Both the position numbers and the translations under genes were made by a program. Positions 19,201-26,389 of a stretch of DNA of 34,831 nt are shown one piece after another (the stretch's first letter is position 1; every line of letters starts with the position of its first letter). The stretch covers positions 1 to 34,831 of IMG/VR virus record IMGVR_UViG_3300042894_001170. One strand, 5' to 3'. Origin of the DNA: a virus. The notes beneath the pieces were generated by a model. That model saw only the letters and a program-made list of their open reading frames with translations, searched no databases and had not been told where the DNA came from.

Positions 19201-21713
19201 CAGAAAGACTTCTTGAAGAAGTAAAAGCCAGGTTGGGTGCAACACTTGCCGATGCGCAAGATATTAGTCAGGGAATGTCTACGGTTCGCAGAAATATCGC
19301 TGATACAGCAGAGCGGGGTTCTGATGCTTTGGAGAACTTGCGTGGTGCTGGTGTTACTATTCCACAGGAGCAGTTTACTATGCCTGGATATCCAGCGTGG
19401 GATACTTATCCTGATTGGGTTAAGCGTGACATTATTGAAAACAATAAGATAGCACATGCTAATGACCCTAGAATTCCGTTGTTGCCTGAGGAGCCAGTTG
19501 CTGTGCCTGCTGAGCCTTTCCCTTTGAGTGCTTTGTCTACGCCTGATGAAATCAGGGCGTATGCTGCACGCATGGAAGAACAAGCCATGCCTAGTGGTCC
19601 ATTGGTTAAGGACGTTTCTGGTAGCGAGAATGTTGCTTTGGGTAGAGTTGCTGATGAAGCCATGAGTCTTGAAGGGGAATACAACAAGGTTGTACAAGAT
19701 GCTGTTAGGGCTAGGAAAACTGCTAAAGAGTGGCAGGAAGGTGCCCGTGGTGAATCTGTACCTAGGGATGCTGGTTACTCTCCAGAGTCGCAGGCCGCTC
19801 TTCGTGCCATGGAAGGCAAAGCCCCTAGAGAAGGTGGCCGTAAGGCTGCGCTGAATGAGGTTAGGGCAGCATTTAATGAACGCCTAAAGGTTCTTACTAC
19901 TGCTGAAGAAGTTACTCAACGTGTTCAAACCAGGCTTGGAGAGATTGAAGAAAAGATTCTTTCTTACGGCATTGAAGGCGATACGCTGTCGTTTTGGACT
20001 AAATTGGAAGACAATCGTGTCATGGCTGATTTGATTCAGCAAAGACTTGATGATGTTCAAGCGTTGATTGATTCAAGACCTGAAGATGCCATAAAGGTTC
20101 TAAAGGATTCTGTAAAGGGCAGGAAGACCAGCAAGGCTGTTCTTGATGCTGATGTTCAGACTGCTTTGGATTCGTATCGTCAATGGTGGACAGAGAACTA
20201 CGATATTATTCGTGGTGTTACGTCACCAATGGATGACCTAGAAAAGCCAGTGTACGATGCGTGGACTAAAGCAGCGAATGCTGAGATTGAACTTATCGAT
20301 ACACAGTTGATGCGTGGTGAAGAGGTTCGTGCTTTGGCTCGTGCTTCTGCACCTGTATGGCATGAAACCACCTTTACAACCCTTGAAAAGGGTTATGAGA
20401 AGGCGGCACGAGAGTCTGGAATGCTTAAAGGTCAAGCCAAGGTTGACGGTAGAAACTTCCCAAGTTTGTATGGCAATAAAGAAGCGTTGGACCTTATTAC
20501 AAGTTTGGACCGCCTAAAAACTCCTGGTGTTTCTCGTGACTTGGCTAAGTTCATGGGTGAATATACTGGATACTTCCGCTCGTACGCAACTTTAAGCCCT
20601 GGTTATCATGTGCGTAACACGATAAGTAACGTGTTCTCTATATTTACTGCTGGTGCTCAAATTAAGAATATGACTGAAGGTTTCCGTTTGTGGCGTCAAC
20701 TTACACGCACACTAGACCAGGGTGGCACGCTTGATGATTTTGTTTCGGCACTTCCTGCTGAACAACAGATGGCTGGTCGCAGAGCGGCTGAGGTTATGTT
20801 TGGTATGGGTGGAGGCAAAACAGCCGACGCTTTGCGTGGATTCAGTGAAGGCGGAAACATACTTAAAGACAATAGGCTTATTAGGTTCTCTCGTCGTACT
20901 GGCGGAAAAGTTGAAGGCTCAGGACACTTTGTATTAGCATACGATGGTCTAATGCAGGGCTTCACTCCTGAACAAGCATTTAACCGTACACGTCGCTACC
21001 TGATTGACTATCAATCAAGAACTATTCTTGATGAATCTATGCGTGACATTATTCCATTTTGGATGTGGATGAGTCGCAACCTACCTTTGCAGATTGTTAA
21101 CCGCTGGACAAACCCTAAAGTATATGTAATGTACGACAAGATTGTTAGAAACATGTCTGAAGATGATAATGGTATTATGCCGAACTATTTGCAAAAGCGT
21201 AACCCAATTAATCTTGGTGGTGGAAACTTCTTGAACCTTGACCTTCCTACCAGTGGTATTGACCAACAGATTTCAGATATAACGAATCCGAATAAGTGGT
21301 TGTCTTATGTCAACCCAGGTATTCGTACACCTATCGAGTTGATGACCAACAGAAACACATTCACTGGTCAACCTTTTGATAATAGTTATGTTCCTATTAG
21401 TGCTGTTATGAAACCATTCGTTCCTATCCTGAGTGCTATGGGTCAGATTGAGCACAACTCTAAAGGCGAACAGGTTGTTTCTCGCAAGGCTTTGTATGCG
21501 CTAACATCAATGAACCCTGTTTTGTCTAGGGCTGATAGAATGTTACCTACAGATACCGACAGCGTGAAGGGCCGTAACTCTTGGAATGCATTCTTTGGTG
21601 TGCCGTTGACACAGGTAGACGAAGGTATGCAGGACTCAGAGCGGTATCGTAGAATTGCGCAACTAAAAGCATTACAAGCCAAACAACAGAACCTTGGGTT
21701 CGGAGGACAATGA
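13299..21713 (+). CDS. Giant internal virion (ejection) protein, 2804 residues
   Basis: One uninterrupted frame of 8.4 kb, about a quarter of the window. Most of the protein is helical with repeated charged coiled-coil stretches (for example near residues 610-700 and 1520-1590). The last 450 residues are more ordered and hydrophobic: PGYHVRNTISNVFSIFTAG and PFWMWMSRNLPLQIVNRW recall the C-terminal parts of very large podovirus internal proteins and may meet or cross the membrane during DNA ejection. I did not find a clear lysozyme or transglycosylase motif. There is no Shine-Dalgarno sequence, but a promoter-like motif abuts the ATG. The stop overlaps the next start (ATGA). Confidence 0.8.
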   Translation: MANPYTDQRALLARLQQQNTGAATSRVAPGPLPSKAGITLSNTATNMAITNPALRSKIEAIAANKPQGAGGVIGVLGTALKPLSVLALPGRAVVGSVRELADVMDGNPNTTASFGDFRKNMSDPTFGFGKAFKINTGSIWLDRGIGLVGDLALDPLTYLTAGTGKFAGMAGNVDLAAKVLGITNDAALAGRVAKYGRGASGLTDDILQGAGANRHGLYMFGKKLGKAGEMQQGFRIPGTGALGQMTSASMSRLRVSVMGTKGGKFLQKITMPPDMLEARVALRQGTLGSTDAVRAVIGAIQSEPIQRMTTGTVRQAEAASMEQFLKELDVMGAESYGDDLHKMITSEGAYNAGTAEQRMIVDAIKEKFAYFETNVDAARQVIDDTSPPFGMKDYFPMMQTDEAIAFRSNGSAAAEELNTIYRRDPLEGGNNFRTRTLEEGDIFFGHRLTQSDIDGGIEALNTIATREGTGFTGKFFETDVKKVLTKYVDSYAQEMGILEKHKFLVESGFWTHADNVTTGKYVLDKELIDSVKKNIKTLDNDLKALHYSVQKSHIGFSQALDDYVKQLEETLTNFKSATGELGQMETLAASKQVLEDALSGSLTAGADELRLLADNLGNMKAGYAKLMGLEISGKNIVVAGTEELADVPMTLDGLISTIDDVQREVYALGEQMDNLAIDRVGTELEAAAKQAELEMKKVEDRMRELVPRIQNVTQFANQLESAFESLATGSNLADFNEHVVKVVAMAMRDGQIGSDTVQKWIKEQYDFSGRLETALRNLSNEPGSLFERTNQIVNTMKISNITKMNPSEFYDNLTKMFTGEMTHARVREMAVYALLNNDIIYGDNVPELLKPLRAKLEDLIEKSAQAEAYADTIRKADTTGNRMNAARVWEKQWEPAYQRVQNDREALAEFEEFRDSFTAVINDLDDTSILDSTITDAMLDRYYDKYPFLQQLVPQEQSAEGFITDLMNSSMVTNGEMLDGMLVSDVGLGRGAGDSADRLTFRDLLAKVESAIAQKQALWETAVYRIGPGGVGEKFYTGKEIVRRFDRAKQIKNILSDLNKKRAQEAEFLFNEADKARGGIYRDLFTPEKQARYQELKLINQKRALTPAEKKEFTLFEKADNLKLESETRAAQKSGADRYQELDNELAELTGGGSLVRPEWFDGEVNAKLDLANSILEYQMVSEVHTRFKAIVTYTEAMGYVPTEAMFAKITEGVSSKFMPILDSKISESIRARIIMQRIDEEIAVAINAGRNVDGVSVASLFKQKMAGLTSAERKVVEAVIGTRISWGADPWTLKRGKAAWIKANVPEGTTASKAETMWVKAVVQPWYVNAVPGGPLYKNRMLDALNEASKGRSRAARKQLSSPWADDATPDIVKSWFEDILGTGNSVIGGRRARAAAAGVDGEIEQRIYGMKQVRAKFKTMIAPDMNMEDFFLLGPQRSNKTPSLYAQFLQDYADDLERRIAAKRAVDKRIVDPVTGRPQIGSVEELIAQEKGKVEGYLSGTIDLPDGITAEFKVALNKKRAAVEAQNAIDAAQKSLDDSVALKPELDAINKTSKSRWLTKEEKARKVEIEKQVKKLQNDLTKAKEKGKKVEKLTAKEQRFFAGLVESVDETGTRSFEYTVPKGTPVVPRGPKALAREAAEDALVKTSEESAIPREAARALAQYSEAMQTPMHAKAKQDEQLVRVMQALAGFDMHKVPKFVSASDGSTVATYATGAPITFSDAQWRSLFHGVPQERLSFNRGKAQIELDRLRVDLRNIDRELADMNVRYNELQTQVGASRFPSLRRAIQEMSEEIKLVESRRYSLLNDIDEQKIVIESLADGIQSVALGKIKILVEGRFAPDGEMIQAPIFDENGLKRWLEHMHPTQSLMRDEKFGDLGLLVEKTTKDRLSEAKVTTTNYVPIMQTSEAMRFMGLSNDAERASARAANVAKTWEASPEYAHLQRMSQLESNSFIVMLKHQQDQVGSAERLLEEVKARLGATLADAQDISQGMSTVRRNIADTAERGSDALENLRGAGVTIPQEQFTMPGYPAWDTYPDWVKRDIIENNKIAHANDPRIPLLPEEPVAVPAEPFPLSALSTPDEIRAYAARMEEQAMPSGPLVKDVSGSENVALGRVADEAMSLEGEYNKVVQDAVRARKTAKEWQEGARGESVPRDAGYSPESQAALRAMEGKAPREGGRKAALNEVRAAFNERLKVLTTAEEVTQRVQTRLGEIEEKILSYGIEGDTLSFWTKLEDNRVMADLIQQRLDDVQALIDSRPEDAIKVLKDSVKGRKTSKAVLDADVQTALDSYRQWWTENYDIIRGVTSPMDDLEKPVYDAWTKAANAEIELIDTQLMRGEEVRALARASAPVWHETTFTTLEKGYEKAARESGMLKGQAKVDGRNFPSLYGNKEALDLITSLDRLKTPGVSRDLAKFMGEYTGYFRSYATLSPGYHVRNTISNVFSIFTAGAQIKNMTEGFRLWRQLTRTLDQGGTLDDFVSALPAEQQMAGRRAAEVMFGMGGGKTADALRGFSEGGNILKDNRLIRFSRRTGGKVEGSGHFVLAYDGLMQGFTPEQAFNRTRRYLIDYQSRTILDESMRDIIPFWMWMSRNLPLQIVNRWTNPKVYVMYDKIVRNMSEDDNGIMPNYLQKRNPINLGGGNFLNLDLPTSGIDQQISDITNPNKWLSYVNPGIRTPIELMTNRNTFTGQPFDNSYVPISAVMKPFVPILSAMGQIEHNSKGEQVVSRKALYALTSMNPVLSRADRMLPTDTDSVKGRNSWNAFFGVPLTQVDEGMQDSERYRRIAQLKALQAKQQNLGFGGQ

Positions 21714-22231
21714 GCAAGTTAAAGTATCCATCAAAAAGACTGGTAGTACCTGAAGCGTTGAGTCGCACACCTAATGGTGTGCTGCCTCTCGCTGTGTTAC
21801 GCAAGGCTAAGGCAGGTGGCTTGTTGTATAAGCCTGTTGCCAAGTCATTCAATGAGATGTATGCCAAGGCAAAAGCCGAAGGTATCAAGTTAGTGTCGGT
21901 CGGTTCGTATCGTGACTATGATAAACAGCATGCGTTGTTTATGAGCAGATACAGCCTAAAGGATGAGGGTCGTGTTCCTCAGGTGACACGTAAGTTTGAT
22001 GGTCGTGTTTGGTATTTGAAGAAGGGTGTGTCGCCTGCGGCTTCCCCTGGTACGTCTAATCATGGTTATGGTTTGGCTATTGACCTTGATGTTTCCAATC
22101 CGAAGGTGTATGCATGGCTTGATGCGAATGCTCCTGCGTTTGGTTTTTATTTGCAGGGTAAGCCGACGTTGCCTAATGGTCGTAAGAACCCTGAGTTTGA
22201 GGCGTGGCATTGGCAGAAAGTTGATGCGTAG
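21710..22231 (+). CDS. M15-family D-Ala-D-Ala carboxypeptidase/endolysin
   Basis: A 173-residue zinc peptidase of the VanY/M15 type, predicted to cut peptide cross-bridges or stems in peptidoglycan. The zinc-binding signature is visible: SNHGYGLAIDL gives His118 and Asp125, and EAWHW gives Glu164 (catalytic) and His167 (third ligand). The SYRDYDKQHALF motif near residues 66-77 is typical of the family. There is no wall-binding domain or signal peptide. As the last late gene it is likely the endolysin, but direct overlap (ATGA) with the giant internal protein also allows a virion-carried lytic role. No holin is obvious beside it. Confidence 0.85.
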   Translation: MSKLKYPSKRLVVPEALSRTPNGVLPLAVLRKAKAGGLLYKPVAKSFNEMYAKAKAEGIKLVSVGSYRDYDKQHALFMSRYSLKDEGRVPQVTRKFDGRVWYLKKGVSPAASPGTSNHGYGLAIDLDVSNPKVYAWLDANAPAFGFYLQGKPTLPNGRKNPEFEAWHWQKVDA

Positions 22232-22238
22232 AACGCAG

Positions 22239-22275
22239 AAAAGCCACCCCGTAGGGTGGCCATTCTAGTTTTATT
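22239..22275. terminator. Bidirectional terminator between converging operons
   Basis: A seven-base-pair stem (GCCACCC / GGGTGGC at 22243-22260) with a CGTA loop, flanked by AAAA on the left and a T-rich tract (CTAGTTTTATTATT) on the right. It therefore looks like an intrinsic terminator in both directions. It lies between the last + strand gene and the last - strand gene, where both operons must stop. Confidence 0.8.
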
Positions 22276-22552
22276 ATTCGTCCCAGATATTAATATTATC
22301 TCGTTTTAATGCGTACTCCATAGTTTTAAGTAGTGACATAAGTACGGCTATGCCTACCATCCAAGATTCTGTATCGCCAAGTGGCATACCGTAGCCAGCC
22401 CTTACGGCTTCTACCATGTCGTCTTGGCTCATCATTACACTCATCTCGTAGAACGTTCCGTGCTGTTGCACGATGCGTTCTGCTTTGGATTCTATTGCTT
22501 CTACATCCTCGGGGGGTAGAATGTTTTTAATCCATTCGTTGTGGTCGTTCAT
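22274..22552 (-). CDS. Small acidic unknown protein
   Basis: A 92-residue acidic protein at the end of the - strand operon. It starts with a charged helix (EDVEAIESKAERIVQQ) and has a hydrophobic C-terminal helix (SWMVGIAVLMSLLKTMEYAL, about residues 64-83) that could be amphipathic or membrane-associated. It overlaps the 59-residue gene upstream by 26 bases and lacks an obvious ribosome-binding site, so translation may be coupled. The hydrophobic segment makes a holin-like role conceivable, but charges within it and the position away from the endolysin argue against this. No family recognised. Confidence 0.55.
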   Translation of the reverse strand: MNDHNEWIKNILPPEDVEAIESKAERIVQQHGTFYEMSVMMSQDDMVEAVRAGYGMPLGDTESWMVGIAVLMSLLKTMEYALKRDNINIWDE

Positions 22553-22706
22553 TTGAAATCACTATCCAATCATTCGGTAAACCGTTAATGTATTGTCCTT
22601 GTCCTAGTTCTATGTTATCTTTTCCATAGTGACTGGCAAGGACTGCATACAGTTCTTGGACGCTGACTGCTTTGAGAAAGGCGACCGTGAACTGGTTCGC
22701 TTTCAT
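22527..22706 (-). CDS. 59-residue unknown protein
   Basis: A short gene found by reading the gap between two annotated neighbours. Its ATG overlaps the stop of the upstream gene as ATGA (22703-22706), and its 3' end overlaps the start of the downstream gene by 26 bases, as is usual in this operon. The protein begins MKANQFTVAFLKAV and contains YGKDNIELGQGQYINGLP and DWIVISNERP. It looks like a small mixed alpha/beta domain. No function can be assigned. Confidence 0.55.
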   Translation of the reverse strand: MKANQFTVAFLKAVSVQELYAVLASHYGKDNIELGQGQYINGLPNDWIVISNERPQRMD

Positions 22707-22891
22707 TCAGTCTCAGTGTTCTCCTCAGCCCGCATTGAGTTTTCAATGTTGGTTGCTACTGCTACAATTGATTCTACTGCTGATGGACCAAACTTTTCTT
22801 CAATCAAATGAATGATTGCGAAAATGTTTGCTACAATCCAGTAGACATCTACTGGTACTGGTCTATCATTCGTGTCCTGTGTTGGTTCCAT
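22703..22891 (-). CDS. Small unknown protein
   Basis: A 62-residue protein with an acidic, Thr/Glu-rich tail and a central hydrophobic stretch (VYWIVANIFAIIHLIEEKFG), perhaps an amphipathic helix. TAGGAGA lies five bases before the ATG, a strong ribosome-binding site. The gene overlaps the end of the HTH-Nmad1 gene by 26 bases and its stop overlaps the next start. No family recognised. Confidence 0.55.
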   Translation of the reverse strand: MEPTQDTNDRPVPVDVYWIVANIFAIIHLIEEKFGPSAVESIVAVATNIENSMRAEENTETE

Positions 22892-23678
22892 AGTTGTCTC
22901 CTAGGTTTAGGTTGAATGTTTCATCTAGGAGCATTAGCGCAATTACGCTATACCCTACGATATCTAATAGTGTATCATACGTTGACTCGTTTTCTGCTTT
23001 GCGACCTTCAAGGTTTTTGTATCTTTCTACCTTGTCGCTGAGGCGAACCACAACGCCTACAAGTCCGAAACGGTTGATGTTGCCATGGCCGTAGTCGTGC
23101 TGTTTGCTACATAAGGTTGATATCATCTCGCCTGTGTCCCACTGTTCCTGCATCCTGAGCAGGTTGATTGTCTGCTTGGCTAGGTTGCTAACCATTGCTT
23201 CAATGACTCTGTTCATTGTGTCTCCGAGTTCAATGGTGTCAACCATTGAGTCTCGATATTCAATCATTGTATCTGCTGTGATGGGTGCCATTTGGTTTTC
23301 GCCTGCTAGGAACATCACCCACTGTGTGGCTGACTGTTCCCATGTTTCTGCGAACCGTACTGATTTGCGTATTGTTGTGTCTGTTGACATTGCTATCCTT
23401 AATGTTTCGAACGCCTGATTACGCAGACGCCATACGTGTGTTTTGGTCATGCCGAGTTCATCGGCTATTGCTTGTAATGATTTGCCTTCGCTTATACAAG
23501 CGTTCACAATCCACAGGCTTCTAGGGTCTAGGTCATCCACGTATTGTGCTACGGTTTCTCGTAGCACCATAAGTGATTCTGAGGTTTGCTGTGGTTCTTC
23601 AAACGGTATCGCCTGCATCAATGCTTCGTAGTCGTTTTCAGGTGCCCTGTCTCCTGTGGTGCGTGTTACTTTAGTCAT
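22866..23678 (-). CDS. HTH (sigma region 4-like) fused to Nmad1/DUF1599 domain
   Basis: A 270-residue protein that appears to join two unrelated modules. Residues about 50-95 (GKSLQAIADELGMTKTHVWR and flanks) form a helix-turn-helix like sigma factor region 4. Residues about 185-252 match the nucleotide-modification-associated family Nmad1/DUF1599: KQHDYGHGNINRFG, VRLSDKVERYKNL and ESTYDTLLDIVGYS are the conserved pieces. The middle is helical with no assignment. The Nmad1 family is linked in the literature to phage nucleotide or DNA modification loci, but its activity is uncertain. It follows the replication genes, so it may combine regulation with nucleotide metabolism; that is inference. 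Confidence 0.75.
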   Translation of the reverse strand: MTKVTRTTGDRAPENDYEALMQAIPFEEPQQTSESLMVLRETVAQYVDDLDPRSLWIVNACISEGKSLQAIADELGMTKTHVWRLRNQAFETLRIAMSTDTTIRKSVRFAETWEQSATQWVMFLAGENQMAPITADTMIEYRDSMVDTIELGDTMNRVIEAMVSNLAKQTINLLRMQEQWDTGEMISTLCSKQHDYGHGNINRFGLVGVVVRLSDKVERYKNLEGRKAENESTYDTLLDIVGYSVIALMLLDETFNLNLGDNYGTNTGHE

Positions 23679-24132
23679 CGTACTTTGGGTTAATCATCAT
23701 GTCCATAACGTCGCTTGGTTCCAAAAGAAAACCCCTCGCTGGATTCTTTGAGAAGGCGGCGAAGTCTCTTAACTTCAACGTCCGAGAATTGACTCGTAGA
23801 TACTTCTTTAGTCTCTTTACACTCACCACGATGAAAGCACCAGATGTGTCGTCCAATGTGTATACGTATACCCACCAGTGGGCTTTCGTTACTTTGATTC
23901 CTGATTTGTTCCATACCTGATTACCTTCCTCATCTGTCTTGCGAAATGGATTTTGCTCAATCTCCACTGCCATCCTGCCATTACGGTACCTGTCGCTTTT
24001 GACTTCGAAAGCCCCTGACTCAAGCGATGATAGGAACTTCTTAACAAGGCCCTCTCCTTTTTGTCCATACTCTAAATCCTTTTTAAAGTTAAATTTTGAT
24101 GCTGGGATATCCCAATCTGAATTCTTACTCAT
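23671..24132 (-). CDS. Probable PD-(D/E)XK-type endonuclease
   Basis: A 153-residue protein. An N-terminal helix with a conserved-looking Glu (YGQKGEGLVKKFL) is followed by FEVKSDRYRNGRMAVEIEQN, which resembles the beta-hairpin active site of PD-(D/E)XK nucleases (E-x-K with acidic residues before and after). A later HWWVYVYTL strand and SVKRLKKYL helix fit such folds. Possible roles are recombination, DNA repair or host DNA breakdown. The start codon lies inside the end of the RusA gene, so the two are translated together. The catalytic assignment is tentative because the spacing is not canonical. Confidence 0.5.
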   Translation of the reverse strand: MSKNSDWDIPASKFNFKKDLEYGQKGEGLVKKFLSSLESGAFEVKSDRYRNGRMAVEIEQNPFRKTDEEGNQVWNKSGIKVTKAHWWVYVYTLDDTSGAFIVVSVKRLKKYLRVNSRTLKLRDFAAFSKNPARGFLLEPSDVMDMMINPKYDD

Positions 24133-24463
24133 GTTTCGTTACCAATAGTCGTTTAACAAGTTTGTCGTCTACATAGGCGACGCCATTCAATCCATCTAGA
24201 ATTGATTTGGCATAGTTATCGATGTCTCCTCTTAGCCCACTGGATGTGGGGTCTTTAGATTCGGTTACAGTAACTCTGAGTTTATGTTTGTATAGTGATA
24301 TTGTTATGTCTACTGGCTTGTCAGCACAAGGACCTTCCCAGGCTTCTCGTACTGCACGTTCAAACTCTAAGGTTTGGATTGGGGTGAACACACGCCCACG
24401 GCGTCCCAGCCGTGGACGTTGCTTCACTTTGGGTTTGAAGTTAAAGGTTTGTGTATGTCTCAT
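24125..24463 (-). CDS. rusA: RusA-family Holliday junction resolvase
   Basis: A 112-residue protein of normal RusA length. RusA resolvases cut four-way DNA junctions formed in recombination and replication, needed to clear branched DNA before packaging. The signature is clear: a basic N-terminal segment (KPKVKQRPRLGRRGR), then RGDIDNYAKSILDGLNG with Asp80, Asp82 and Asn83, then Asp90 and Asp99/Asp100 in VAYVDDKLV. These match the catalytic aspartates of the family. It overlaps the primase gene by 23 bases and the next nuclease gene by eight, consistent with a replication/recombination operon. Confidence 0.9.
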   Translation of the reverse strand: MRHTQTFNFKPKVKQRPRLGRRGRVFTPIQTLEFERAVREAWEGPCADKPVDITISLYKHKLRVTVTESKDPTSSGLRGDIDNYAKSILDGLNGVAYVDDKLVKRLLVTKHE

Positions 24464-25361
24464 AGCATCTCTCTACAAGTTTCAGCATCTCTGCTTCACC
24501 GTCTGCTCTCAGATAGAACTTGCCCCATCTTGAATCTGCTGAACGGATAACAGCCAACGCTTCTGCTGGTGTGATGCCTGCGTCACGCATTTTACATGCC
24601 AACCTAAACAACGCACTTGAACGGTCCGAACCTTCCATCGGTCCATCACGCCAAATCACATACGGTATAGGACCGACACGCCTGAGGATTAGACGAACAT
24701 CTTCGTTTGTTTCCATAGACATGACATGTGTGCGTGTTGGTGGTTTCCACATACTGGCTAGTATATCAAGCGTTGACTCATCAACACGTGACTCTAAAGC
24801 CAAAGGTAGGAAGTCTACGAGAGGCATCGGCTGGTCGTTGTCGTCCAGTATGGTGCGTTCTAGTGGTTGCCCTGCGTAAGCGTTAGGGTATGGTAGGCGT
24901 ACATAGTTGCCGTAGCCTGCACCTGCTGACTCTTGTTTAGGGTTGACTTCTTTTGCTGGGTAGTTGATTGCTTGGTGTGCCGACAAAAATGCTCGTCGCA
25001 TTGTTGCGGCTGGCACCAGTGAATCAGCAAACACCCACACGTGGTATCCTTTGCGTGTCTTCTCAACGAACGATGTTACACCTTTTGCTGTGAACGATAG
25101 TTGCAAGTTTCGGGCTGCATCTAAGTCGTCTACGTCAATGTCGGAACATCCCCATACTGTGTACCAGTTGCCTTTCCAAGGCATCAACGGATACACACCA
25201 ATGAGTTCATCACCTTGCAGGTGTTTCAGGAACGAGTCGGCGTTCAATGGTTTGCGTACACAGCCACCTTCCCACGCTCCGTAAACATCTCCACGACCAC
25301 GGAACAATGTAAGGAATGAATCAACTATGTAGGGTGTGATTACAGTTCCTGTTGCGTCCAT
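24441..25361 (-). CDS. Archaeo-eukaryotic-type primase (AEP, TOTE-like)
   Basis: A 306-residue primase predicted to synthesise primers for phage DNA replication. The catalytic DxD is at Asp74/Asp76 in WGCSDIDVDD. The second part of the fold appears as KGYHVWVF (residues 104-111), EVNPKQ (138-143) and GNYVRLPYP (151-159), a pattern seen in phage AEP primases related to the TOTE group. The C-terminal 90 residues (SALFRLACKMRDAGITPAEA) look like the helical PriCT-type domain that follows such primases. It overlaps the helicase gene by 22 bases, so primase and helicase form a functional pair. GAGGTGC precedes the ATG. Confidence 0.8.
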   Translation of the reverse strand: MDATGTVITPYIVDSFLTLFRGRGDVYGAWEGGCVRKPLNADSFLKHLQGDELIGVYPLMPWKGNWYTVWGCSDIDVDDLDAARNLQLSFTAKGVTSFVEKTRKGYHVWVFADSLVPAATMRRAFLSAHQAINYPAKEVNPKQESAGAGYGNYVRLPYPNAYAGQPLERTILDDNDQPMPLVDFLPLALESRVDESTLDILASMWKPPTRTHVMSMETNEDVRLILRRVGPIPYVIWRDGPMEGSDRSSALFRLACKMRDAGITPAEALAVIRSADSRWGKFYLRADGEAEMLKLVERCYETYTNL

Positions 25362-26389
25362 TGTGCACCTCGGATGTATTGGTCAGGTAGTTCGCCGTTC
25401 TTTAGTTCCCACAGTCGTCCTGTACGCACATCTAGTTCAAAGTCTACATCGTCAACGAGCATTCCTGCTGGTCGTTTGTTTTTCAACAAACTCATTGTAA
25501 TGGTGTACTCATGAACACGCAAGTCATACACTAGGGACTCTAGTCTTTCTTGGTAGCGTTCGTTGTGGTTCTTATCGAGGCGTTCACGGAGTTCTTGAAT
25601 CTCAGCCATTATCTCGTACTTCTTACGGCGTACACCGATAATAGATGTGGCTTGTTGTTCTCCACCGTATGCACCTGATGACATTGTTAGTTTGCGTCCC
25701 TCCGCTCCTGATGAGCGTGAGGTTTGATGCAACACAAGCAAGGGAACATCGTGGCGTCGTCCGAAGCCTTTGAGGTAGCCTGCCTTTTCAGGCACCATCT
25801 CTCCTGCTTCTACTAACTCTAGGTAGTCAACAACAACAAGGTCGGGTTTGTCTCCCCACACGTCGCACACTTCACCGTAGGCTCGTTCCATGTCTGCTGG
25901 TACGAGTGGCTGGTCAAACACTGCTAGGTTTGGAAAGTCTTCCTCTGCTGTTTGGCGTAGTAAATCAATTGCTGTCTTGTCGTCTTCGGCAACTCGCTGT
26001 TCAAGTTGACGAGCATCAATGTTGTGATGCATACATGTTAGTTTAGTTAGTACAAGAGTTTTGGGTTCATCAGGGATGAACAAAGCAATCTTCTTATCAC
26101 GATTGTTTCGTAATGCGTGTAACAGCACCAGTGTTTTACCACCGTGGCTGTATCCAAGCATCATTGACATTTCGCCAGGGGCAATACCACGCATCTCGTT
26201 GTCTATTGGTTCTATACCAAGATACACACGGTCTTCGGGTGATTGTGCCCAGCGCACAAATGAATGTGCCGCTTCTGTGAGTGGCACGTAGTGACGGTAT
26301 TCCTTAGGAACGGTAAAAGCAGGGGGTGTGGCGCCCCCTGCCTCTACTGAATCCCATCCCGCCTGTATTTGGTCAAGCGAGAGTCTCAA
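25340..26389 (-). CDS. DnaB/RecA-fold replicative helicase-type ATPase
   Basis: A 349-residue RecA-fold ATPase resembling the C-terminal (motor) domain of DnaB. Walker A is GYSHGGKT at residues 79-86, and Walker B is PDLVVVDYLELV at 182-193. The following LLVLHQTSRSS matches the sensor/arginine-rich region of DnaB (usually LSQLSR). There is no N-terminal DnaB domain, but about 50 residues of unassigned sequence precede the motor. With the adjoining primase it probably drives replication-fork unwinding. The start is a TTG at 26389, directly after the upstream TAA, with AAAGGGAC as the likely ribosome-binding site. Confidence 0.8.
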   Translation of the reverse strand: MRLSLDQIQAGWDSVEAGGATPPAFTVPKEYRHYVPLTEAAHSFVRWAQSPEDRVYLGIEPIDNEMRGIAPGEMSMMLGYSHGGKTLVLLHALRNNRDKKIALFIPDEPKTLVLTKLTCMHHNIDARQLEQRVAEDDKTAIDLLRQTAEEDFPNLAVFDQPLVPADMERAYGEVCDVWGDKPDLVVVDYLELVEAGEMVPEKAGYLKGFGRRHDVPLLVLHQTSRSSGAEGRKLTMSSGAYGGEQQATSIIGVRRKKYEIMAEIQELRERLDKNHNERYQERLESLVYDLRVHEYTITMSLLKNKRPAGMLVDDVDFELDVRTGRLWELKNGELPDQYIRGAQWTQQEL

